Source of the DNA: Deltaproteobacteria bacterium
GTDB taxonomy: Bacteria > Myxococcota_A > UBA9160 > UBA4427
Assembly: GCA_002709835.1 (NCBI GenBank)
Contig: PAQX01000049.1
Span: 1-40,792, forward strand
Direction of reading: 5' to 3'
Length of the DNA: 40,792 nucleotides
Shown: piece after piece, positions 34,058 through 40,792 of the stretch
Position numbering within the stretch: position 1 is the stretch's first letter
Layout: each line of letters starts with the position of its first letter
Made by a program: the position numbers and the translations under genes
Notes under the pieces: model-generated
What the model saw: the letters and a program-made list of their open reading frames with translations, nothing else
Database searches by the model: none
Told to the model about the DNA's origin: nothing

Positions 34058-35428
34058 TGCGCTTTCTCCTGTCGCCTGAAACCAGGCCTTGCCCAGCCCC
34101 CCGCTCCGCAGAAAGTTGCGAAGTCGGGATGGCCCCGTCCCTCACCCGTTCAGCACTGCAAAGGGTGTGCCGTCTTTTGACACCCCGCCCCGTGCAGCTG
34201 AGCGGACAACTCGAAGCGGTCTGACCCGAGGACGCGATCGCTCCCCCCCTCGAGGTACTTCGGGATCTTGCTCGAGCCATTGCAGGTGAGTTGCCGGGCG
34301 TGGGAAACGAGGGACGGAGCGGTCGCCGCGGCCTGACTGGGCGCGCTCCTCGTGGCCTCCAGCTGGCCTCTCGAGGCCATTGCCAGAAACCGAAAAGCTG
34401 AACAAGGTCGGGAGGATGACTGGTTTCGACCTCGGGCCGAGAGGGGGCGCGATCGCCGCACGAGAGCCGACGGTCGGCGCCTGGGCACTCCGCGTGCGAA
34501 GACCGGTTCGCCCTCGCTTCCCGTCGTCCGGGGCAGGCCTCGCATACCTCCTGCTCTTCCTTCCTCCGCGTCTCGCTCCGCTGCTCCAGGCGGCGCGTTC
34601 CACCCGTCGATCCGCACCCCCACCTTCGTCCGGTCGTGAGAATCGCGATGTTTCGTACCGTGCGGAACCGCCTCCCCGCGCTGCGGGGCTCCCCTGCGGT
34701 TCGTCGGGGGGATCTGAGGGACCTCACCGCCTAGGCTCTGCCGAGTCGTTTCGTCCGTGCTGACCGGCAAAAAGCCTCTCGTGGCCTTCTCGACGACTTT
34801 CTGGGGCTGTTTTCCACCCTGGTCCGGCACTCATTCCCCGTTGGTCGCATCGATCGCGTCGGACGCGATTCGATGACGTTCGATGTTATGCGTGCGGGGC
34901 GCGCAGCGCGGCAGTGGAAACCTCCTGAACTCCTCGAATTTGAAGCCGTTTTCCGATTAACCGAGTCTATCCGCGAACACACCCCTGTCAACCGGAGCAA
35001 ATCCGCAGAGACCGTCATAAACTACTGTTTTACAATGGGTAAATCGTTCCAATGCGAACACCCCGGCTCCGATCGGTGCATCCTGAAGGACGGGCGACGA
35101 CGGCTCGACACCCCGCCGAGGACGACCCTCGCGGCCGCTCACCCGGTGAGTCACCCGCCTCTCGAGGGGGGGGCCACGTTTCGCGCTGCCAATCGGTGCG
35201 GCAGGTGAAGGATCCGGGTGCCGGGAAACGGACGGAATCGTCGAAAATCCGGCCGGGGCGGTTCTGCGACAGCTCTGCCGGTGGGATGCGCGGCCATCGC
35301 CCCGAACTGCGTTGCGGGCATACGCCAGCGCGGAACCCGCGTGCCCATCGGGGTACATCCGTAGGCCTCCAACGGGGAGATTCCGCACGGGGACCCGGGC
35401 GGCGCGCCGTTGCGCGCGCATGCGCGCG
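34058..35428. other. 1.37-kb region without a convincing gene upstream of arc
   Basis: Several open frames exist on both strands (for example minus 34150-34830 and plus 34873-35208), but none has recognisable homology and their compositions look like shadow frames. A weakly supported GTG frame at 34830 begins MPDQGGKQPQKVVEKATRGF; it could be a small protein. The interval 34930-35050 is clearly more AT-rich than its surroundings and carries a sigma70-like promoter. Near arc, a hairpin forms from gggtgt and acaccc (about 34160-34187). I looked for tmRNA, RNase P and SRP RNA signatures and did not find them. Confidence 0.5.
34964..34991 (-). promoter_or_regulatory. Candidate sigma70 promoter for the proteasome cluster
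   Basis: On the minus strand TTGACA (34991-34986, perfect) and TAGACT (34969-34964, four of six) are separated by 16 bases. Both lie in the local AT-rich patch. Transcription would start near 34957 and run toward arc, leaving a leader of about 900 nt, or serving an unrecognised RNA or small gene in between. Confidence 0.5.
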
Positions 35429-35429
35429 C
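35412..35429. repeat. 18-bp alternating purine-pyrimidine palindrome at the lolA stop
   Basis: A perfect self-complementary run of alternating G/C around a central CATG, gcgcgcgcatgcgcgcgc, ends at the first base of the lolA stop triplet on the plus strand. It could form a terminator hairpin without T-run or a Z-DNA segment; neither is demonstrated. Confidence 0.6.
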
Positions 35430-36205
35430 TAGTCGACCGGGCTCGGCCAGCCCCGATCGTCATCGTCCGCCGGGTCCGCAGGCCCGGACCCGCGGCCCGC
35501 TCCCGCAGAGCCCGTGGCGTAATCGATGACCTCGACGCCCTGGGGCGGCGTGAACGCAAATCGCTCTGCACCCGGCGACTGGTTCACCACCACCTGCGTG
35601 AAGCGGATGACCGTCTCGTTTCCAAAGAGATCGACCACGGACGTCGCCAGAATGTCCCCGGTCTCAGGGCGCGCGGTCAGACCGAGGCGCTCATAGGTCG
35701 CATCCTCACGGGGCAGCAGCGTGAGTTCGACCCGATCGGCGCCGCAGGCCCTTGCCTCGACCTCGAAGGACTCGAGGATCCGGCCATCCCCGAGCAGGAA
35801 CTGGAGCGCGGCCCCGCTCAGGTAGCCGGCTGTCACTTCGAGCCGGGTCGCCGTGGCGCCTTCGATATCGTGGATCCAGAGCGTCGAGCCGTCACTCACG
35901 ACCAGGCTCGGCTCCGGGTCGGCATACTGCCAGCGCATCCGCCCGGGCTTCGCGAAGACCACGCTGCCGCGCTTCACGTCCGCGTCCATCAGCGCTCGCC
36001 CTCCGAACGTCGCGGACTGGCTCTCCTGCTCGAACTCGGCGGAGAGATCCCGAATGCCTTCATAACGAGCCTGGACCCGCTTCGCGGTCTCCACGCCCGC
36101 ATCGACGCTGCAGCCGGTCTCCAAGGCCCCCGCTGCGGCGACGACCCCGAGGACGAGCGAGACCGCCATCGCCACGCAAGCGAAGGCGCCCACTCGGTGG
36201 CGCAT
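35429..36205 (-). CDS. lolA: Outer-membrane lipoprotein carrier protein LolA
   Basis: Periplasmic chaperone that carries lipoproteins from LolCDE to the outer membrane. A signal peptide (VGAFACVAMAVSLVLGVVAAAGA) is followed by the LolA pattern: YEGIRDLSAEFEQESQS, GSVVFAKPGRMRWQYADPEPSLVVSDG (in part), TLWIHD, and a C-terminal ETVIRFTQVVVNQSPGAERFAFTPPQGVEVI (in part). A low-complexity Gly/Asp tail of 25 or so residues ends the 258-residue protein, longer than usual (about 200-210). The ATG at 36205 has GGGGAGG 5 bases upstream; a start 21 bases earlier is also possible. It lies 137 bp after ftsK, a common pairing. Confidence 0.92.
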   Translation of the reverse strand: MRHRVGAFACVAMAVSLVLGVVAAAGALETGCSVDAGVETAKRVQARYEGIRDLSAEFEQESQSATFGGRALMDADVKRGSVVFAKPGRMRWQYADPEPSLVVSDGSTLWIHDIEGATATRLEVTAGYLSGAALQFLLGDGRILESFEVEARACGADRVELTLLPREDATYERLGLTARPETGDILATSVVDLFGNETVIRFTQVVVNQSPGAERFAFTPPQGVEVIDYATGSAGAGRGSGPADPADDDDRGWPSPVD

Positions 36206-36342
36206 CGTTCCCTCCCCGTTCATCACCTCGCCCTCCGGTCGCTCGGGCCGGATGCCGCGCGAACTCGCCCGGCGCTTGCGCGGCGGGCTCCCCGCCCGGG
36301 GTCGCAGGCGGATCGTGCCGCCGAGCCTCCGAAGGCGGCCCC

Positions 36343-38838
36343 TCAGTCGATCTCTTCTTCTACGGCCGGCGTCGGCAGCAGGACCTCGCGGCCCTTCGAG
36401 CCGATCTGCGGGCCGATCATGCCCTCGAGCTCCATCTGCTCGATGATCCGGGCGGCTCGGTTGTAGCCGATCTTGAGGCGCCGCTGGACGTACGAGATCG
36501 ACGCATTCCGCGTCGTGGCGACGATCTCGACCGCCTGGTCGAACATTTCGTCCACGTCCTCTCCTCGGCTCTCGATCGTCGCGGCCTCCTCGCTCGCCCG
36601 CATCAAGTCGTCGTCGAAGACCGGGCGCCCCTGGTCCTTCAGAAAGGATACGAGGTCGTGCACCTCGGTTTCGTTCACGAAGGGACCGTGGATCCGCTGC
36701 AGAACCGCCGTTCCCGGCGGGAGGAAGAGCATGTCACCCATGCCCAGCAGGTCGTCCGCGCCCTTCTGGTCGAGAATCGTTCGGGAGTCCGTGCCACTCG
36801 AGACCTGGAAGGATACGCGGGCCGGGAAGTTCGCCTTGATCACACCAGTCAGGACGTCGACACTCGGACGCTGGGTCGCCAGAACGAGGTGGATGCCGGC
36901 CGCGCGCGCCATCTGGGCGAGACGCTGGAGCGATTCCTCCACCTCCTTCGCGGAGGACATCATCAGATCGGCGAGCTCGTCGATCACGACGACGATGTAC
37001 GGCAGCTCCTGCCACTCGATCTCTTCCGGCGTCGTCTGACCCGGCTTGAGCTTCAGCTCGAAGGACTCCTCGCCCTCCTCGAGCATCTTGCGCGCCTTCT
37101 CGTTGAACTGATCGATGTTGCGGACACCGGTCGCGCTCATCATCTGGTAGCGCTCTTCCATCTTCCGCACGACGCCCTGCAGCGCCGCCGCCGCGCGCTT
37201 CGGACTCGTCACGACGTCGGCGATCAGATGCGGAATCCCGTCGTAGATCGACAACTCGAGCATCTTCGGGTCGACCATCAGCAGTTTCAGCTCGTTCGGC
37301 GTCGCCCGCATGAGCAGCGAACACAGGAACGAATTGAGAAAGACCGACTTGCCCGTACCGGTCGAACCGGCGACGAGGAGGTGGGGCATCTTCGCGAGAT
37401 CGGAAGTCACCGAATTGCCGAAGATGTCCTTGCCCATCGCTACCGCGAGCTTGCCCTTGCTCTTTCGGAAGCTGTCGGACTCAATGCACTCGCGTAGGTA
37501 GACGGTGTCTCGCTGGGGATTCGGAACTTCGATGCCGACGACGGACTTGCCGGGCAGCGGCGCGATGATGCGGATCGAGATCGCGCGCAGCGCCATCGTC
37601 AGGTCGTCGGTCAGACCGACGATCTTGTTCACCTTGATGCCCGCGGCCGGCTCGTACTCGTACATCGTGATGACCGGACCGGGGTGGACGCGAACCACGC
37701 GACCCGTCACCCCGAAGTCCTGGAGCTTCTTCTCCAGGATCTTCGAGTTCATCAGCAGCGAGTCGCGGTCGTAGGTCCGCTCGCCGTCCGGAGGCGCTTC
37801 GAAGAGCGCGACGTCGGGCAGCTGAAAAGGACCGCTCGGGCCGTTCTCGTTGAACTGGAACGCTTCCTGTTCCGGCTTGCGCGCGCGCTTTCGCTCTTCG
37901 TCGTGATCGACGATGTCCGGCTCTTCTCCGGGACGCATGCGCCGCGCGGCGGGCGCAGGCTTCTCCTCCGGCTCCGCCAGAACGTCGACCGGCGACTCGG
38001 GCTCTTCCTGCTCGCGGACCTCTTCCTCGAAGCTGAACTCCGGCTCGCGGCGTTCCTGGACCCGCTCGCGGCGTGCCCGCTGTTCACGCCGGACCGAGAT
38101 CTGCGTGATCGCCTCGCGGGTCTGACGCACAGCCCGTCCCGCCCCTGCGATCGTCGCGCGGGTCAGGTGGACGGCGAAGTCCATCCCGCGGCGCAGCGTC
38201 CGCATCACCCATTCGCCGAACGTCATCGCGCGCTCGACCGTCCAGACCGAGCCCTGCCCGAGCGCGCCCAGGACGGCGCCGCTCGAGACGCCCGAGAGGG
38301 AAAGGAAGCCGATGGCGAGGCCGAGCCCCGTCAGGACGAGGGCCCCGGCGTTCCCGAAAAGCAGCGTGAGGGTGTCGGTTCCGTTCCGGCCGAGCCAGCC
38401 GGGCTCGACCCACGGGATCGAAGCCGGTGCGACTTCGTAGAGGAGGGGGGGGAGCAGGGAGGCGGTCGGAATCAGGACCAGGGCCCCGATCCAGAAACGC
38501 GAGAACAGGCCCGGGAGCCCGAGGCTCATCACGAGCCGGCCGCCGAGGAAGGCACAGGCCGCGACGAAGACGATCGCGCCCGCGCCGAAGCTGCGAAGCA
38601 GCCCCCCCGCGAGGGTCGCGCCGACCGGCCCTGCCTGGTTCGAGACCTCGACGAGCTCCCCGATCGGGTCCGAAGGCGTGTAGGTCGCCAGGGCCAGGGT
38701 CGCCAGCAGCGACAGCCCGATCAGGATGAGTCCGGCGATCTCGGAGCCCGCCGCCACGAGCACGGGACCCTCCGCCGCCGGTTCCTCGGCTTTGCGGCCG
38801 CTCCGCTTCGCGCGCGACTTCGCTGCAGCCTTCGCCAT
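36343..38838 (-). CDS. ftsK: DNA translocase FtsK
   Basis: Division-septum DNA pump that clears chromosomes and activates dimer resolution. The N-terminus has about four or five membrane helices (residues 30-195). A charged linker runs to about 340. The motor has Walker A GSTGTGKS (491-498), Walker B YIVVVIDELADLMM and ATQRPSVDVLTGVIKANFPARVSF (in part). The C-terminal gamma winged helix (SYVQRRLKIGYNRAARIIEQMELEG in part) would read polar KOPS-like sites. The 831-residue length is normal for the short-linker type. The ATG at 38838 has a G6 tract 5 bases upstream. lolA follows. Confidence 0.97.
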   Translation of the reverse strand: MAKAAAKSRAKRSGRKAEEPAAEGPVLVAAGSEIAGLILIGLSLLATLALATYTPSDPIGELVEVSNQAGPVGATLAGGLLRSFGAGAIVFVAACAFLGGRLVMSLGLPGLFSRFWIGALVLIPTASLLPPLLYEVAPASIPWVEPGWLGRNGTDTLTLLFGNAGALVLTGLGLAIGFLSLSGVSSGAVLGALGQGSVWTVERAMTFGEWVMRTLRRGMDFAVHLTRATIAGAGRAVRQTREAITQISVRREQRARRERVQERREPEFSFEEEVREQEEPESPVDVLAEPEEKPAPAARRMRPGEEPDIVDHDEERKRARKPEQEAFQFNENGPSGPFQLPDVALFEAPPDGERTYDRDSLLMNSKILEKKLQDFGVTGRVVRVHPGPVITMYEYEPAAGIKVNKIVGLTDDLTMALRAISIRIIAPLPGKSVVGIEVPNPQRDTVYLRECIESDSFRKSKGKLAVAMGKDIFGNSVTSDLAKMPHLLVAGSTGTGKSVFLNSFLCSLLMRATPNELKLLMVDPKMLELSIYDGIPHLIADVVTSPKRAAAALQGVVRKMEERYQMMSATGVRNIDQFNEKARKMLEEGEESFELKLKPGQTTPEEIEWQELPYIVVVIDELADLMMSSAKEVEESLQRLAQMARAAGIHLVLATQRPSVDVLTGVIKANFPARVSFQVSSGTDSRTILDQKGADDLLGMGDMLFLPPGTAVLQRIHGPFVNETEVHDLVSFLKDQGRPVFDDDLMRASEEAATIESRGEDVDEMFDQAVEIVATTRNASISYVQRRLKIGYNRAARIIEQMELEGMIGPQIGSKGREVLLPTPAVEEEID

Positions 38839-39237
38839 GGTCGCCCCCCCGAACGCCTTCGGTCGATCCCCGTTGCAAGGGGCCGACGGTCGGGGGGCTC
38901 CGATTCTCGATTCTCGTGCCTGATCTCGGACGACCGCGATGGACGTTCGCGGGTCGGGAGCGCCCGAAAAGCGCTCCGCGGCCATCGCCGTCCTCTCACC
39001 CTGCTTCGTCCGTCGCAGACCTTCCGGACTCCGTCCGGCGCACACGACTCGAGATCTCACCCCCCGGTGAGAACAGTTGCCCGAGGATACCGTGGCCCCC
39101 GGTTGGCGAAAAGGGTCCGCCCGCTCCTCCCTTGACGCCTTTCGACCACGACGGGACACTTAGGCCGGCCTCAGAGCCGCCCTACCCCCTCGAATCCGTC
39201 CGCGGATTCCCAATCTGGTCCCGATGGAGCCCCCACC
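38839..39237. other. Divergent intergenic region ftsK / ssb
   Basis: This 399-bp gap holds no supported gene, although the ftsK frame stays open upstream to 39159. It contains the ssb promoter candidate near 39132 and a short tandem gattctc repeat about 70 bp before ftsK. No clear ftsK promoter was found. Confidence 0.45.
39132..39160 (+). promoter_or_regulatory. Candidate ssb promoter
   Basis: TTGACG (39132-39137) and GACACT (39155-39160) are 17 bases apart. The predicted start is about 70 bases before the ssb ATG, whose ribosome-binding GGAG lies 8 bases upstream. The -35 is five of six and the -10 weak. Confidence 0.4.
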
Positions 39238-39711
39238 ATGGCAGGCGTCAACAAAGCCATCCTCGTCGGCAATCTCGGACGTGATCCCGAGCTCCGACAC
39301 ACCAACAACGGTCAAACCCTCGTAAACTTCACGCTCGCGACCAGCGAAAGCTGGACGGACAAGAGCGGTGAACGACAGGAACGAACCGAATGGCATCGGA
39401 TCGTCGTGTGGGGCCGACAGGCCGAGATGTGCAACCAGTACCTCTCCAAGGGCCGGACCGTCTACGTTGAGGGTCGAATCCAGACCCGCGAATGGGAAGA
39501 CAAGGACGGCAACAAGCGATACACGACCGAGATCAACGCCAGCAACGTCAACTTCATCGGACCGCGCACCGACGGCGGTGGAGGGGGCGGCGGCTACTCG
39601 GGCGGCGGCGCTAATGGAGGCGGCGGCTTCTCGGACGGCGGCGGTGGCGGCGCTCGCAATGAGGCGCCGGTGGACGCTGGACCGCCGGTGGACGACGACA
39701 TCCCCTTCTAG
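39238..39711 (+). CDS. ssb: Single-stranded DNA-binding protein
   Basis: Tetrameric OB-fold protein that coats single-stranded DNA at forks and repair sites. The first 105 residues ([58 protein letters not shown]) are the OB domain. A Gly-rich linker of about 30 residues follows, and the acidic tip DDDIPF recruits partner proteins. The length of 157 is typical. The ATG at 39238 has GGAG 8 bases upstream. It is transcribed away from ftsK and toward the convergent PilZ gene. Confidence 0.98.
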   Translation: MAGVNKAILVGNLGRDPELRHTNNGQTLVNFTLATSESWTDKSGERQERTEWHRIVVWGRQAEMCNQYLSKGRTVYVEGRIQTREWEDKDGNKRYTTEINASNVNFIGPRTDGGGGGGGYSGGGANGGGGFSDGGGGGARNEAPVDAGPPVDDDIPF

Positions 39712-39843
39712 CGGCCCTTCTAACGGGGATTCGAGCCGTCTACCGGGTCGATGTCAGACTTCTCGTGAACCGACGCGACCGTCCGTGCGCCCGCTGGGCT
39801 GGGGATCGAGTCGGCGCTCGAACCGACGCGGTCGACGCTTCGC

Positions 39844-40245
39844 TCAGGCTTCGCAGCGGGTGCGGAGTTCGCGCACGATCTCATCGATCTTGCGACGATC
39901 GTCGGGCGTGAGTTCGTCGAACTCGATGCCCATCCCGCCCGGCTTGCCGTTCACCGACGGCGTGACACGAACGACACGCCCAGTGGTCTTCAAGGCGTCC
40001 GCGGTTCCGGGCAGGCTGAACTGCATCGTCACTTCGGTCCCCGGCTCTCGGGGCTTTTCGGTCTCGATGAAGAGGCCGCCCTCGTTGATGTCCCGCGTGA
40101 ACTCCGAAAACATTTCGTCGACGGTCGCGTAGTCGATCCGCACGGTCATCGGCGCACGCGTGGAACGGCGGCGGTCCAGTTCGACCTCCCCGTCGATCAC
40201 GCCGCCCCTCCGGACCTCGTCGGCCTGCATACTGACTCGGGCCAT
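39844..40245 (-). CDS. PilZ domain protein, myxococcal (TIGR02266-like) type
   Basis: A 133-residue single-domain protein. After about 25 residues comes RRRSTRAPMTVRIDYATVDEM, then FTRDINEGGLFIETEKPREPGTEV, a TTGRVVRVTPS strand and GMGIEFDELTPDDRRKID, the layout of the PilZ subfamily abundant in Myxococcus. The arginine motif (RxxxR) is present. The second c-di-GMP motif reads DINEGG instead of DxSxxG, so the Ser is Asn and binding may be weak or absent. Such proteins often act in motility or exopolysaccharide control. The ATG at 40245 is the only good start. Confidence 0.85.
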   Translation of the reverse strand: MARVSMQADEVRRGGVIDGEVELDRRRSTRAPMTVRIDYATVDEMFSEFTRDINEGGLFIETEKPREPGTEVTMQFSLPGTADALKTTGRVVRVTPSVNGKPGGMGIEFDELTPDDRRKIDEIVRELRTRCEA

Positions 40246-40399
40246 GCCCTCGCTTCTCCCGTCGATCGATCCGCCTGTCCACCCGGGCGCCGAGCGAAGT
40301 GGGCGGGCAAGTCCGACCTCGAGCGGACTCCCGACCTCCCTGCATCGACCGCTCCCGGCAGGCCTTTAGACCGCCCAGTCACATCCCCGTAGGGAGCAT

Positions 40400-40792
40400 T
40401 CAGGAGGGGGCGCCCGGGTTCGCGAGCGGCAAATCTCCGGCGTCGCGGAAGCTGAAATGCCCTCCCAGGGCGACGACGAGATGGTCTACGACCTCGATGC
40501 CGAGCAGCCGTCCGGCTTCCGCGAGGCGGCGGGTCACGGCTCGATCCTCGTCACTGGGGCTCGGGTCGCCGCTCGGATGATTGTGTACGAGGACGATCGC
40601 TGCCGCGGCCGCGCGAATCGCCCCTCGAAAGACCTCGCGTGGGTGGACCAGGCTCGCCGTCAGCGTGCCCACGGAGACCTCCTCCTCGGCCAGGAGACGG
40701 TGGCGACCATTGAGCAACAGGACGTGGAACGATTCCCGATCACGCCGGCCGAGGCGGGGCAGGAAATGACGCGCGACGTCCTCCGGGCCTCC
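40400..40792 (-). CDS. radC: RadC/MPN JAMM-domain protein (5' end outside window)
   Basis: The C-terminal 130 residues of a RadC-family protein read in from the window end without a start: EDVARHFLPRLGRRDRESFHVL, NGRHRLLAEEEVSVGTL, then the JAMM metalloprotease motif HNHPSGDPSPSDED with both histidines and the Asp. The C-terminus is AEAGRLLGIEVVDHLVVALGG followed by a short tail. The N-terminal helix-hairpin-helix part is cut off. Despite its name, a DNA repair role for RadC is doubtful, and the family's substrate is unknown. An internal TTG at 40717 is not the true start, since homology continues upstream of it. Confidence 0.93.
   Translation of the reverse strand, partial: GGPEDVARHFLPRLGRRDRESFHVLLLNGRHRLLAEEEVSVGTLTASLVHPREVFRGAIRAAAAAIVLVHNHPSGDPSPSDEDRAVTRRLAEAGRLLGIEVVDHLVVALGGHFSFRDAGDLPLANPGAPS

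Noticed and set aside
34410..34770. tmRNA (ssrA), because of a gactggtttcgacctcggg stretch near 34420
   Set aside because: No tag-peptide frame, no matching acceptor stem and no TTCGA T-arm with CCA end were found downstream.
34058..35428. RNase P RNA, SRP RNA or rRNA fragments in the large gap
   Set aside because: None of the conserved core sequences of these RNAs is present on either strand.
38839..39159. N-terminal extension of FtsK to 938 residues
   Set aside because: The extra segment is Arg-rich with no membrane or FtsK similarity; ATG 38838 has a G-rich ribosome-binding site and fits the family.

Overview
The window is GC-rich chromosomal DNA from a Gram-negative bacterium: it encodes BamD, LolA, a TAXI periplasmic-binding protein and a PilT motor. 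The order ispE - tRNA-Gln - prs - rplY - pth - rpsF - (rpsR) is the one I know from deltaproteobacterial lineages. recA-cinA-pgpA, ftsK-lolA and a myxococcal-type PilZ protein point the same way. I would place it near Myxococcota / Desulfobacterota / Binatota-like bacteria, without claiming a taxon. Nearly all the genes are core chromosomal functions. No transposase, integrase, phage gene or CRISPR array was seen.

Layout. 0-5.8 kb (minus strand): the start of a repeat-rich protein, probably S18, then rpsF with a long Ala/Glu tail. Next is a vitamin B6 block (pdxT, pdxS, MocR/PdxR-type regulator) lying between rpsF and pth, then pth and rplY. 5.8-9.3 kb (minus): prs, tRNA-Gln(UUG), ispE, a DUF1844 protein, a CDP-alcohol phosphatidyltransferase and a small Gly-rich protein. 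9.5-12.0 kb (plus): bamD, a TPR protein and cvpA. 12.1-23.2 kb (minus): a long-form ispG, alaS, a frame-disrupted TAXI protein, pilT, recA, cinA and pgpA. 23.5-25.6 kb (plus): ruvX, mltG and an SCP2-like protein in one overlapping operon. 25.6-26.7 kb: mreB without mreC or mreD beside it.

27.1-34.1 kb (minus) is the centrepiece: a complete Pup-proteasome system in the order arc/mpa - dop - pup - prcB - prcA - pafA. Pup ends in GGQ, so Dop must deamidate it before PafA can ligate it to substrate lysines. The Arc ATPase ends in GQYV, a proteasome-docking tail, and PrcA/PrcB form the 20S core with a processed Thr nucleophile. The set resembles the actinobacterial pathway but sits in a deltaproteobacterial-type chromosome. 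Its Pup is N-terminally extended, and a 1.37-kb gene-free region with a good sigma70-type promoter lies upstream.

35.4-40.8 kb: lolA and ftsK (minus), ssb (plus), a PilZ protein (minus) and the 3' part of radC (minus, cut by the window end).

Themes: translation (S6, S18?, L25, Pth, AlaRS, tRNA-Gln), MEP isoprenoid synthesis (IspE, IspG), PLP synthesis (PdxS/PdxT), envelope and wall (BamD, LolA, MltG, MreB, PgpA, CDP-alcohol PT), DNA maintenance (RecA, RuvX, SSB, FtsK, RadC) and regulated proteolysis (Pup-proteasome). GTG and TTG starts are frequent, and many genes overlap by stop/start sharing.
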